Source: Bacteroidota bacterium (GTDB taxonomy: Bacteria > Bacteroidota > Bacteroidia > Chitinophagales > Chitinophagaceae). Taken from it: 51,819 nt of DNA. The stretch is from assembly GCA_023430465.1 (NCBI GenBank), contig JAEZAM010000027.1, forward strand, positions 1 to 51,819, in the 5' to 3' direction. The translations under genes were made by a program, and so were the position numbers. The notes under the pieces are model-generated. The model searched no databases. It was not told the origin of the DNA and saw only the letters and a program-made list of their open reading frames with translations. Positions 25,069 to 33,752 of the stretch are shown here, piece after piece (the stretch's first letter is position 1; each line of letters begins with the position of its first letter).

Positions 25069-25965
25069 ATGCCGGTTATGAAAAAGACGGTCACGATCAC
25101 CCACCCCGAAAAAGTTTACTGGCCTGACGAAAATATAACGAAAGGTGATCTCGTGCAGTACTACGAGACGATTTCCCCCTATATTTTACCTTACCTGAAG
25201 AACCGGCCCATGTCGTTGAAGAGGAATCCAAATGGTATTCGCGATAAGGGTTTCTATCACAAGGATGCCGGAGATATCGCGCCGGAGTGGATGAAGGTGG
25301 CTCCTATTCAAGCTGAATCGACGGGTAAAATGGTTCACTACCTGTTGTGCAATGACCTGCCTTCGCTCAGGTTCATCGCAAACCTCGGATGCATCGAAAT
25401 GAATCCATGGAATTCCCGGGTGCCCAACACCGATAAGCCGGATTATGTCGTGATGGACATCGATCCTTCGGAAGGCAATACCTTCGACCAGGTGATCGAA
25501 ACTGTTCGCGTGATACATGATTTACTTTCATCTGCGGGTGCTGACTGCTATGCCAAGACTTCCGGATCGACCGGCATTCATGTGTACATCCCATTCAATC
25601 GAAAGTATAGTTATGAAGAGGGAAGAAATTTTGCCAAGCTGATCGCGCTGCGCGTACAGCAGCAACTGCCATCCTTCACAACGCTGGAGCGATCACTTGC
25701 CAAAAGAAAGAAAAACCAGATCTACCTCGATTACCTGCAAAACAGCGAGGGACAGACACTGGCATCAGCTTACAGCGCAAGACCTAAGCCGGGCGCTACG
25801 GTATCGGCCCCATTGGAATGGAAAGAGGTGAAACCCGGTTTGTCCCTGGGCGATTTTACCATCAAGTCAATTGTTAAACGGGTAAAGAAAAAAGGTGACC
25901 TGTTCGCCGGCGTGCTGGGTAAGGGTATAGATCTTCGCAAGGCACTAAAACAGTTGGACACCTGA
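25069..25965 (+). CDS. LigD-type primase-polymerase, stand-alone
   Basis: This 298-residue protein is the archaeo-eukaryotic-primase-like polymerase domain of LigD; it fills gaps with ribonucleotides or deoxynucleotides during end joining. D130 and D132 in VVMDIDPSEG are the metal ligands. KTSGSTGIHVYIPF is the nucleotide-binding motif, and FIANLGCIEMNPWNSR and LDYLQNSEGQTLASAYSARP are further family landmarks. It starts one base after the ligase stop; ATG 25078 is an alternative start. It completes the set of activities found in one polypeptide in Mycobacterium and Pseudomonas. Its TGA abuts the stop of the convergent SMP-30 gene. Confidence 0.94.
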   Translation: MPVMKKTVTITHPEKVYWPDENITKGDLVQYYETISPYILPYLKNRPMSLKRNPNGIRDKGFYHKDAGDIAPEWMKVAPIQAESTGKMVHYLLCNDLPSLRFIANLGCIEMNPWNSRVPNTDKPDYVVMDIDPSEGNTFDQVIETVRVIHDLLSSAGADCYAKTSGSTGIHVYIPFNRKYSYEEGRNFAKLIALRVQQQLPSFTTLERSLAKRKKNQIYLDYLQNSEGQTLASAYSARPKPGATVSAPLEWKEVKPGLSLGDFTIKSIVKRVKKKGDLFAGVLGKGIDLRKALKQLDT

Positions 25966-26844
25966 TCACCCGAAATGTATGGCAAATAATTTACTCCTCG
26001 CCGTTACATAAAGCTTTTTGTGCTCAGACCCTTCCCAGGCCATATTTGTTGGTGTTTCATCCAGGGGAATGAGTACCAGTTTCTGGCCATGTTGATCGGC
26101 TACCAGGATCCCCTCATCAGTAGCCATATAAAGGTTACCTGCACTATCCATTCCCAGACCATCAGCATTTTGTGTAAGGAAGATAATCTTCTCGCCCGGC
26201 ATACCGGTTTCGTCCATTGTATATCTGAGCAAGGTGGGCTCATCTTCATGGTTGGTGCTGATATACAGGTACTGACCATCGGGTGAAAAAACAAGTCCAT
26301 TGGGGTAGTTCAATTCCTTGCACACGGGCTGGACATCGTTACCCCGTACCCGGTAAACCCAACCGGCAGACTGGAATTTATCTGTGTTCAACACCTGGTC
26401 TTTCAATCCATAGGGAGGGTCGCTGAAAAATATATCACCGTTGGGTGCGACCGCGATGTCATTCGGGCTATTGAAAGGTTTTCCTTCAAACGCAGTTGCG
26501 ATCTTGAATATTCGTCCATCGCGTGTCTGGCCTGCAACGCGGTGGTTCCCGTGCTGGCAGATGAGCAGGTTGCCTTCCTGGTCAAAGGTGAGCCCGTTGG
26601 ATCCAATTTGCTCATGCAATAGTGATCGATCACCTTCGCTAAAACCGGACGGCTCGAGGTAGACAGAAAAGCTTCCTTCCTTCCCGAGTTTATATATTTT
26701 ATTAGCGGGGATATCACTGAAAATAAGAAACCCGTCCGGATGCCAGGCCGGCCCCTCTGTGAATGCAAAGTTGTCGCCCAGTTGCTCTACACGGATTTTG
26801 CTGAATCCTGTGGCGGCATGGTCATAGATTGTGATACCTTTCAT
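25966..26844 (-). CDS. SMP-30/gluconolactonase family protein
   Basis: This 292-residue six-bladed beta-propeller probably opens sugar lactones. Visible signatures are FTEGPAWHPDGFLIFSDIPANKI near residue 30, EGNLLICQHGNHRV, FNSPNDIAVAPNGDIFFSDPPYG near 126-148 and YPNGLVFSPDGQYLYIS near 178-195, which carry the Glu, Asn and Asp metal ligands. There is no signal peptide, so it should be cytosolic. Its ATG overlaps the amylase stop (ATGA), which shows co-translation with the amylase upstream. The substrate cannot be told from sequence. Confidence 0.9.
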   Translation of the reverse strand: MKGITIYDHAATGFSKIRVEQLGDNFAFTEGPAWHPDGFLIFSDIPANKIYKLGKEGSFSVYLEPSGFSEGDRSLLHEQIGSNGLTFDQEGNLLICQHGNHRVAGQTRDGRIFKIATAFEGKPFNSPNDIAVAPNGDIFFSDPPYGLKDQVLNTDKFQSAGWVYRVRGNDVQPVCKELNYPNGLVFSPDGQYLYISTNHEDEPTLLRYTMDETGMPGEKIIFLTQNADGLGMDSAGNLYMATDEGILVADQHGQKLVLIPLDETPTNMAWEGSEHKKLYVTARSKLFAIHFG

Positions 26845-28331
26845 GATCGGCTAAAGAATTTTAATGCGTCTTCACGCACCCAGACAGAAATATTTTTTTC
26901 ATAAACGAGAAATTCGCCAAACCCGTTCTCGTCGATCACCACTTTCTCCTGGCGCCCGCCGGCTACATCAACAAAGGTTGTCCCGGCATGTTTTTTTCCC
27001 ATCTCCATACTCTTGAAACCTTCGGTTCCGTTAGTAATCAATACGGCACAACCAGATTCAGGTCTTTCATCCAACCCTTCCCTTGTCCAACCAACCGTGT
27101 TGGGGTGATCAAAATAATCGCGTTGTTCCCCATAGGCAAGTTCTTTTCTTACCAGCAGCATCTGCTCGATCGATGCAACCTTGTTTAATTCGATATATAC
27201 TTCTTCCCCGTCTTTTACATCGATGTATTTAGCTTCGAACAACATGGGATAAAATACGCAAGGTATGCCCTGTTGACGCAGCAGGATTATTGCATATGCA
27301 TGTGGCTTGAACCAAAAGTCAACGGGCGATTGAAGTGACTGCAACGGTTGTGTATCGTGGTTGTCAACGAAGGTGATGGCCAGTTCCGGGCGGTGGGAGA
27401 GGAGCGTGTTGTCGAGTATCTGCCGCATGTCGTAAGCTTCGCTGACGGAAGCCTGGTGAAAATTGAAATGCAGGGGTACGTCAAACAATTGCACGCGGCC
27501 TTCTGTAGCTTCGATGTATTTGAGGAGATGCACCGGGTCGTTTTTCCAGTATTCACCGATGCAAAACAGCTCTTTTTGAAAGTGGCTCCGCATTGCATCG
27601 ATCCATTCATTGTAAAAGTATGGTGCGATATGTTTAACGGCGTCCAGTCGCAAACCGGTTGCCTTTGTCAGATCCAGGTACCAGTGCCCCCAGCGTATCA
27701 GTTCCTCGCGCACGTACTCATTTCTGAAATCGATATCTGCGCCCATAAGGAAATCGTAATTGCCCATCTCTTCTTCCGCCACCTGTTCCCATTCGCCGTT
27801 TGTATGTTCGTTCAGGATCAGGTAAATTTTGTCCGAGGAGTCTACGCCGGTGAAGCAATGCCAGTCCCAGACAAATTCTGAATACTTACCCTGACGGCCG
27901 GGAAAGGTGAACTTCGTATGTGCCTCGATGGTGGTCTCTTCGCCGTATTCCAGGCGGTTCTGCGGATTTACTGCGCGCACAGGTACCTCCTCCGTTTCGT
28001 CGCCACCCATGCGGTGGTTCAGCACAATGTCTACGATAACCCCTACATGCTGTTCGCGAAATGCTTCAATGCACTTCAGGTACTCATCACGAGTGCCATA
28101 ACGGGTGCGGACGGTTCCTTTCTGGTCAAACTCTCCAAGATCATAAAGATCATAAACCGCATAACCAGGCTCGGCGAGGCCAAGTGCAGACTTGTAGGCA
28201 GGGGGAAGCCAGACATCCGTAATGCCCAGCGATTTGATGTAAGGAGCCTGCTCGGCTGCGTGTTGCCAAAGGTTGCCCTCGGCAGAATAATACCAATGAA
28301 AAAACTGGAAGATCGTGATGTTCTGATACAT
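26841..28331 (-). CDS. cytosolic alpha-amylase, GH13
   Basis: This 496-residue protein has a catalytic (beta/alpha)8 domain of the intracellular GH13_5 type. The conserved regions are DIVLNHR, GLRLDAVKH with the nucleophile Asp, GEYW with the acid/base Glu, and FVDNHDT. There is no signal peptide: from ATG 28331 it begins MYQNITIFQFFHWYYS, already inside the fold, so it would degrade internal alpha-glucans such as glycogen. The frame upstream to 28373 adds residues with no family match. It follows MscS after one base and overlaps the SMP-30 start by four. Confidence 0.94.
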   Translation of the reverse strand: MYQNITIFQFFHWYYSAEGNLWQHAAEQAPYIKSLGITDVWLPPAYKSALGLAEPGYAVYDLYDLGEFDQKGTVRTRYGTRDEYLKCIEAFREQHVGVIVDIVLNHRMGGDETEEVPVRAVNPQNRLEYGEETTIEAHTKFTFPGRQGKYSEFVWDWHCFTGVDSSDKIYLILNEHTNGEWEQVAEEEMGNYDFLMGADIDFRNEYVREELIRWGHWYLDLTKATGLRLDAVKHIAPYFYNEWIDAMRSHFQKELFCIGEYWKNDPVHLLKYIEATEGRVQLFDVPLHFNFHQASVSEAYDMRQILDNTLLSHRPELAITFVDNHDTQPLQSLQSPVDFWFKPHAYAIILLRQQGIPCVFYPMLFEAKYIDVKDGEEVYIELNKVASIEQMLLVRKELAYGEQRDYFDHPNTVGWTREGLDERPESGCAVLITNGTEGFKSMEMGKKHAGTTFVDVAGGRQEKVVIDENGFGEFLVYEKNISVWVREDALKFFSRS

Positions 28332-28332
28332 G

Positions 28333-29175
28333 TTAATTGGTGGCTTTGAAATTCTGTAATGAAACTGGAACAAGCAATGAGATGGAATGTTCTTTCAGGG
28401 CACTCATTATATGAAATATAGCGTCATGGCGGGCGACCATATAGCCTGGTGGAGCATGATTGTCTATCCAGAACCACACGACCATCTTCACTGCATTTTC
28501 CCGGAAATCGTTGAAATATATTTCTATCGCTTTGCCGGGATAGAGATAGCTGATCTTTTCCATGGCCGCAAACGCTGATTTATGTACAAGGCCGAGGTTA
28601 ACTGCAGAATCTATGAAGAACTCCAACTCGATCCGTCGCTCTGATGTCAGCGAATAATTGATCAGTGGCTTTTGAATGATGTCCCTGTTTGGTATCATTA
28701 AATGAAGACCGGAGAAAGTTCGGATGGTGGTAGAGCGTAACTGGATCTCCTCAACGTGACCGATGAAATCATTGGTTTTGATCGTATGGCCGATATCAAA
28801 TGGTTTTTTAAATGCGATATAGATGCCTGCAATGAAATTGGAGGTGATATCCTGGAAGGCGAAGCCAAGTATGATGCCGATGATGCCTGCACCAGCGAGG
28901 AGGGATGAAACGGCCTGGTTGAGTTTCAGGATATCCAGCGCAAAAAACAACCCGACAAAGAGGATAACGATCTGGCCAATAGTCGCGAACAGGCTTCCGA
29001 CAGATGGTTTTCCGGATATACGAAAAATGAGCCCGTACATCGCGCGACGAAAGACCCTCCCCAGCACAATCGCAATAATGATTACGATCGCGGCCAGTAA
29101 CAGGTTTGGCAGATGAACGATGAATCCGTTCCACCAAGCTGTAAGTTTACGTCCTATCATTTCGGCCCAGTTCAT
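28333..29175 (-). CDS. MscS-family mechanosensitive channel
   Basis: This 280-residue inner-membrane channel releases solutes on osmotic downshock. Three hydrophobic segments lie at about 20-45, 58-83 and 88-110. The pore helix is rich in Gly/Ala (VSSLLAGAGIIGIILGFAFQD), and SNFIAGIYIAFKKPFDIGHTI is the signature of the family. A cytosolic beta/alpha domain follows to the end. The length is that of the small MscS type. It is packed between the dehydrogenase (9 nt) and the amylase (1 nt). Confidence 0.94.
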   Translation of the reverse strand: MNWAEMIGRKLTAWWNGFIVHLPNLLLAAIVIIIAIVLGRVFRRAMYGLIFRISGKPSVGSLFATIGQIVILFVGLFFALDILKLNQAVSSLLAGAGIIGIILGFAFQDITSNFIAGIYIAFKKPFDIGHTIKTNDFIGHVEEIQLRSTTIRTFSGLHLMIPNRDIIQKPLINYSLTSERRIELEFFIDSAVNLGLVHKSAFAAMEKISYLYPGKAIEIYFNDFRENAVKMVVWFWIDNHAPPGYMVARHDAIFHIMSALKEHSISLLVPVSLQNFKATN

Positions 29176-29184
29176 GTGAAGTTG

Positions 29185-30174
29185 TTATTCATATTTCTCA
29201 TATACCAGTCGTATCTGCTCCCTGATCTCATCCATGATCTCCATGATGTCAAGGCTGAACTGGTGGGGAATTATCTTGCTTTCAGTCTCGTTGCGGGAAA
29301 GGCAGTTCAATACCTCCTGTGCTTCAAACTGCAAGCCATGCCCGTCCCATGAAGTTGGATAAATGTTTTTTTCTTTTTCAAAATTCTCCCATTCAAGGCC
29401 CGCAGATTTTTCAAACCAGGGGTTGAGTATGCGGATGATGCCTTTGTCGCCAGAGATCTCTGCCGGGAGGTCAGTACCTGTAGCAAGGGATGATTCGAGC
29501 ACGGCATGCTGCCCGTTTTTATAATGAAACAGGACCGAACATGTCAGGTCGACCTTTTCTTTCGATAATGTGCCGATGGCCTTAATGGTATCAGGTTTAC
29601 CGAGAAGAAGATAGGTAAGAAATACCGGGTAAATGCCCAGGTCCAGCAGAGATCCTCCCCCAAGTTCAGGATTGAAATAGCGGCTTTCGGGATCATAAGG
29701 AGCCTTGTAACACATGGTGGCCTTGATAGAGACAATGTTGCCGATCTTGTCTTCAGCGATTATCGCCAGCAGGTGCTGAATGCTGGGGAGAAACCGAAGC
29801 CACATGCCTTCCATCAGGAAGGTGCTGTTTTTTTTTGCAGTATTGACCAGCTCCTCGCATTGTTCCCGGTTGATCACCATCGGCTTTTCACAAAGCACCG
29901 GAAGTTTGTTTTCGAGGCAGGCCAGGACCTGTTCGTAATGGAGGGTATGCGGAGTTGCCACATAGACAATGTCTATCCCGTCATCTTTCACGAACTGATC
30001 GAGTTCATTGTAGATATTGGGAACATTAAATTCCTTCGCAAATTGATCAGTGGAATCGGTTGAATGACCCAATACCGCATGGACGACCTGCGGCGATGGC
30101 AGCAAAGCCAGATCTTTAGCGAACTGCCGGGCAATATTGCCAGGGCCTATCACTCCCCAACGGGTTTCCTGCAT
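29185..30174 (-). CDS. Gfo/Idh/MocA-family oxidoreductase
   Basis: This 329-residue cytosolic NAD(P)-dependent enzyme has an N-terminal Rossmann domain starting GVIGPGNIARQFAKDL (GxGxxA pattern). VYVATPHTLHYEQVLACLENKLPVLCEKPM holds the conserved catalytic-lysine motif CEKPM near residue 98. A C-terminal alpha/beta domain contains GGGSLLDLGIYPVFL, typical of the dihydrodiol- and glucose-fructose-oxidoreductase-like branch. The substrate, probably a sugar or inositol, is not known. It heads a tight minus-strand run with MscS, amylase and SMP-30. Confidence 0.92.
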   Translation of the reverse strand: MQETRWGVIGPGNIARQFAKDLALLPSPQVVHAVLGHSTDSTDQFAKEFNVPNIYNELDQFVKDDGIDIVYVATPHTLHYEQVLACLENKLPVLCEKPMVINREQCEELVNTAKKNSTFLMEGMWLRFLPSIQHLLAIIAEDKIGNIVSIKATMCYKAPYDPESRYFNPELGGGSLLDLGIYPVFLTYLLLGKPDTIKAIGTLSKEKVDLTCSVLFHYKNGQHAVLESSLATGTDLPAEISGDKGIIRILNPWFEKSAGLEWENFEKEKNIYPTSWDGHGLQFEAQEVLNCLSRNETESKIIPHQFSLDIMEIMDEIREQIRLVYEKYE

Positions 30175-30271
30175 GAAGTTATTTTCCCTGCATCAGGCCA
30201 TTTACATGCCATTCTGAAACCCGCGGCAGCACGGATTCAGAAAATTATGGATGGGGAAAAAAATTCACATG

Positions 30272-31807
30272 TTAACCCTCAACCAGTTTCGAGATTGATA
30301 CCAGTTCAAGATCGCGGCTGGCCGGACCCGTGATAACTTTTCCATCAATTGAGTAGCGCGCACCGTGACAGGGGCAATCCCAGGTACGTTCTCCACTGTT
30401 CCATGCTACGGCGCACTTCATATGGGTGCAGGTCGGGTTTACTGCGTGAAGCTGGCCCTCTTCGTCCTTATATAACGCGATCTTTTTGCCTTCCAGCGTT
30501 ACAAGCTTGCCCTCACCCCTTGCCATATCTGCAAGACCCTCAATCTTATCACCGGAGAACCATTGGCCAACGAATTCCTTGATCACATCGGCATTATGGG
30601 AAATAAAGCTAGTGAAACCGGCAACTGGTTTTATACGGTTTGGATTGAATAATTTTTGATACGGTGTATCCACGTTATTCAGTATGTCAGTCAATACCAT
30701 CGCTGCGACATGGCTGTAGGTAATGCCATTCCCGCCAAAGCCGGAGGCTACATAGATATTACCTGTATGGCCGGGTAGTGATCCGATGTAAGGCAGACCA
30801 TCTGCCGGCTCATAGTATTGTGAAGACCATTGATGGGCGATCTTCTCTACATTGAACAGTCCGCGAACGTGTGCCTCAAGCTGAGCAAACGAACGTGTGG
30901 TGTTTTCTTCGTGACCAGTTTTGTGGTCATAGCCACCAACGATAAGATAAGGCTGGTCATCGACGAGTTGTGTACGGTAATAATGATAAGGATCGTACAT
31001 ATCATAACTAAGTCCGTCGGGGTATCGGTCCCCGGAAAGTTTCACCGCCATGGCATAGCTGCGATAGGGTGCACAACGCAGGTGCAGCAGGTTGATGCCC
31101 GGCGGTATGTGTGTTGCATAAATTAACGAGTGGGCCTGGAACTCCCCGCGAGAGGTCGTCAGCGTAACCTTGTCAGCATCGTCTACATCTGTCACGCGGC
31201 ATTGCTGCACGATAGTACCGCCCAGAGATTCAAAGGCTTCGGCAAGTGCGTGTACATACCGGGTCGGGTGAAATTTTGCCTGCCCCTTCACCCTGATCGA
31301 TTTGATGAAATCAACGTCAAAGGGAACCGTGTCATCCTCTATTATCTCGAGGCCCGCGTCCCGGGAAGCTTTGATAATATCTTCCAGTTCATCTTTCTGT
31401 TTATCATCCTGTGCGTAAAGAAATGCATCCTGGTATTCAAACCCGCAGTCAATATCGAGCTCATCGATATTTTCCTTTACCAGTCTTATAGCGCGACCGG
31501 TCACGGCTGCAACAAGCTTTGCATCTTCTTTACTGAAATTCCTGGTGATTGTGGTATAAGGTGTATCAAGAAGCGTATTCAGGTGGGCAGTGGTGCCTCC
31601 CGTGGTACCAAAGCAAAGTGTCTCGGCCTCCAAAACAATACATCTCTTGCCCGAGCGCTGAAGCTGAAGTGCTGTGGTGATGCCGGTAATTCCACCGCCG
31701 GCGATAGCCACATCATATAATTGCAGGTTATCAGGTCTTGATTTACTTTCAAAGGGCGTTGTGGTGCCCTGCCATAAACTGATTGTATGTCCGTCTCTGT
31801 TTATCAT
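30272..31807 (-). CDS. FAD-dependent oxidoreductase with Rieske domain
   Basis: This 511-residue protein joins a DAO-type FAD domain to a C-terminal Rieske iron-sulphur domain. The FAD motif DVAIAGGGITGITTALQL lies near residue 34. GGTTAHLNTLLDTPY and YVASGFGGNGITYSHVAA are the characteristic FAD-binding parts. The Rieske ligands are visible as CTHMKCAV and CPCHGARYS about 20 residues later. Similar proteins are annotated as putative glycine or aldehyde oxidoreductases; the true reaction is unclear. ATG 31807 is preferred because the frame upstream to 31864 gives residues outside the family. It lies 43 nt after the glycosylase gene. Confidence 0.92.
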   Translation of the reverse strand: MINRDGHTISLWQGTTTPFESKSRPDNLQLYDVAIAGGGITGITTALQLQRSGKRCIVLEAETLCFGTTGGTTAHLNTLLDTPYTTITRNFSKEDAKLVAAVTGRAIRLVKENIDELDIDCGFEYQDAFLYAQDDKQKDELEDIIKASRDAGLEIIEDDTVPFDVDFIKSIRVKGQAKFHPTRYVHALAEAFESLGGTIVQQCRVTDVDDADKVTLTTSRGEFQAHSLIYATHIPPGINLLHLRCAPYRSYAMAVKLSGDRYPDGLSYDMYDPYHYYRTQLVDDQPYLIVGGYDHKTGHEENTTRSFAQLEAHVRGLFNVEKIAHQWSSQYYEPADGLPYIGSLPGHTGNIYVASGFGGNGITYSHVAAMVLTDILNNVDTPYQKLFNPNRIKPVAGFTSFISHNADVIKEFVGQWFSGDKIEGLADMARGEGKLVTLEGKKIALYKDEEGQLHAVNPTCTHMKCAVAWNSGERTWDCPCHGARYSIDGKVITGPASRDLELVSISKLVEG

Positions 31808-31850
31808 AACTGCCGTTTGGAATGTCGTGTCAATTTCCCTGCCATAAGGC

Positions 31851-32588
31851 TTAGGATTTATCATAAAGCTTCTGGCAGTTTGTACAGAAAAAAGTCCGGC
31901 GTTTGGTCTTGCCTAGGTATTCTTTGTGTAGCGGCAGATTGCACCGTTTGCATGTCTTTTTCGTATGTGCCAGCCAGTTCTTCCGTAGTACGTATGCTTT
32001 CTTCCATTCAAGAAACTGGAACGCATAATGATGTGTCTCCCGGATCAGTTCCCGCAGTTTGGCAGGGGTAAGACTGCCAACGGTGGAGAGGGGGTGAACT
32101 TTTATCCGATACAGCACTTCATTTTTAAAAATGTTCCCGGCACCTGCGAAGATGTCCTGGTCAAGGATGGCATCGCAGACCAGCATTTCAGGCTTTGCCC
32201 GCAATTTTTGTCCAGCCTTCCTGGCGTCCCACCGGGGATTCATGATGTCCGCCGTCCAGTCATACACATCATCCAGATCTTCGTCGATGAATTGAACGGA
32301 GCAGGCATAGAAATTAATTTCGCCTTTGGCAAATCTTAGCTGCAAACGTGGGGTCGCGGGTTTTGTATCATTAACCAGGTAGCTGCCAAATAACAGGAAG
32401 TGTATCCGTAGCTTATAGGCGCCTGCACATATAAGGAAATGTTTTCCCCAGGTAAGAAAGGCTGATATCCTTTTACCTTTCAATACGGAAACATCCTGTT
32501 TTGTATTGCCGTTTACTTCACGGATGATCTTGCCGGTAAAGGACGCAACGGCTTCACGGAGAATGACGATCGACGGGCCTTCAGGCAT
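31851..32588 (-). CDS. Fpg/Nei-family DNA glycosylase
   Basis: This 245-residue base-excision repair enzyme removes oxidised bases. It begins MPEGPSIVILREAV with the catalytic Pro2 (after Met removal) and Glu3. The helix-two-turn-helix region contains LDQDIFAGAGNIFKNEVLYRIKVHP. The C-terminal zinc finger has C-x2-C and C-x2-C pairs: CKRCNLPLHKEYLG and FFCTNCQ. The layout fits endonuclease VIII-like members better than Fpg, which normally has a longer N-domain; the split is not certain. It is divergent from the cupin gene over 104 nt. Confidence 0.92.
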   Translation of the reverse strand: MPEGPSIVILREAVASFTGKIIREVNGNTKQDVSVLKGKRISAFLTWGKHFLICAGAYKLRIHFLLFGSYLVNDTKPATPRLQLRFAKGEINFYACSVQFIDEDLDDVYDWTADIMNPRWDARKAGQKLRAKPEMLVCDAILDQDIFAGAGNIFKNEVLYRIKVHPLSTVGSLTPAKLRELIRETHHYAFQFLEWKKAYVLRKNWLAHTKKTCKRCNLPLHKEYLGKTKRRTFFCTNCQKLYDKS

Positions 32589-32692
32589 ATTGATGTACGT
32601 TTCGGTTGGAAATACAAGATTTGCACCAGCCTGCTGAAGATTTGCAACAGCCCGATTCCGGCACAGTTTTGTTTACATATAAAGAAAAACTT

Positions 32693-33124
32693 ATGGAGTA
32701 CAGAAGCAACGAAGCCACCATCAACCGTCCCGAGGGTGATCGTCCCATCGATGCCCCCCAACTCTTTATAGATATACCCGCCATCGTGGATCAATTGAAA
32801 GATGAAAAGGCCTGGGAGAAGGGCGACAGGAATGCGATTACTGTATTCAAAGGTGGCGGGCTCACAATGGTTGTAGTTGCCTTGCAGAAGAAAGCCGAGA
32901 TCGTTGATAAGGCGGTGGAAGGTTTTGTGACGGTGCAGGTGATCAAAGGTGAAGTGACCATCACTACGCCGGAAGGTAAGATCGAGGCTGAGAAAAAACA
33001 GGCTATTGTATTCCGGCCGGGTGTACACCATAGCATCACGGCGGACTCAAATGCGATCCTGCTCCTGTCAAATTACAGCACGAAACCCGAAGGTGAACGG
33101 AACGGTTCTACGGGAGATTATTAA
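32693..33124 (+). CDS. cupin-domain protein
   Basis: This 143-residue protein carries a single small beta-barrel of cupin type. KGGGLTMVVVALQKKAEIVDKAVEGFVTVQVIKGEVTITTPEG holds the two cupin boxes, and KKQAIVFRPGVHHSITADSNAILLLS has the C-terminal His. ATG 32693 is chosen because the frame upstream runs into the promoter region of the divergent glycosylase. A metal-binding or small-molecule sensor role is likely; no enzyme function can be assigned. Ends 17 nt before the Cys-rich gene. Confidence 0.8.
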   Translation: MEYRSNEATINRPEGDRPIDAPQLFIDIPAIVDQLKDEKAWEKGDRNAITVFKGGGLTMVVVALQKKAEIVDKAVEGFVTVQVIKGEVTITTPEGKIEAEKKQAIVFRPGVHHSITADSNAILLLSNYSTKPEGERNGSTGDY

Positions 33125-33141
33125 TTATAAAATGCTACGCT

Positions 33142-33474
33142 ATGACACATCAGCCCTACCAAAGTTGCATCGATGCCTGCCTTGCCTGTATTGCAGCCTG
33201 TCAGCACTGTGCCGCATCCTGTCTTCGTGAACCTGAAGTGGGCCACATGGCTCTTTGTATACAACTGGATATGGAATGTTCCGCCGTTTGCGAGGCTGCG
33301 GTAAAACTGATGAGCCTCGGAAGCAATCATGCCAATGCGATCTGCCAGATATGTGCGGATGTATGCAATGCATGCGGGGATGAGTGTGCGAAACATCAAC
33401 ACGATCATTGCCAGGCCTGTGCAGCAGCTTGCCGCCGCTGTGCCGATGAATGCAGCAAAATGATCGCTGCTTAA
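33142..33474 (+). CDS. Cys-rich four-helix copper-binding protein (DUF326)
   Basis: This 110-residue protein has 19 cysteines in a repeating C-x3-C and C-x2-C pattern (CIDACLACIAACQHC, CQICADVCNACGDEC, CQACAAACRRCADEC), the pattern of the four-helix-bundle copper storage proteins (Csp) and DUF326. There is no signal peptide, so it would hold Cu(I) in the cytosol. The His-rich stretch KHQHDH near residue 85 adds possible ligands. It follows the cupin gene by 17 nt and precedes SemiSWEET by 8 nt. Copper storage is established for the family's characterised members; here it is inference. Confidence 0.9.
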   Translation: MTHQPYQSCIDACLACIAACQHCAASCLREPEVGHMALCIQLDMECSAVCEAAVKLMSLGSNHANAICQICADVCNACGDECAKHQHDHCQACAAACRRCADECSKMIAA

Positions 33475-33482
33475 ATATCACT

Positions 33483-33752
33483 ATGGAGACATCACTTTAC
33501 GTTGGGATCGTTGCAGGGATATGCACATCGATTTCGCTCTTGCCTCAGTTGATAAAGATTATTCGCGAAAAAAAAGCCGACGATATTTCCTATTTCATGC
33601 TTTTCATCCTGCTCACCGGGCTGGGATGCTGGATCTGGTATGGCTTTCTGAAGATGGATTGGCCTGTAATCATCACCAACTGTTTCTCTTTCCTCGTTAA
33701 TTGCCTGGTGATCTATTTTACCGTAAAATACAAGAACAGCAGTACGTCATAA
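33483..33752 (+). CDS. SemiSWEET sugar transporter
   Basis: This 89-residue protein has three transmembrane segments, the half-transporter that dimerises to carry sugars. SLLPQLIKIIREKKADDISYF near residues 17-38 contains the PQ motif of the MtN3/SWEET family and the typical KADDIS loop. GLGCWIWYGF is the second-helix motif. ATG 33483 starts the family N-terminus; the frame extends upstream to 33450 inside the preceding gene. Its end overlaps the convergent M23 peptidase by six bases. Confidence 0.9.
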   Translation: METSLYVGIVAGICTSISLLPQLIKIIREKKADDISYFMLFILLTGLGCWIWYGFLKMDWPVIITNCFSFLVNCLVIYFTVKYKNSSTS

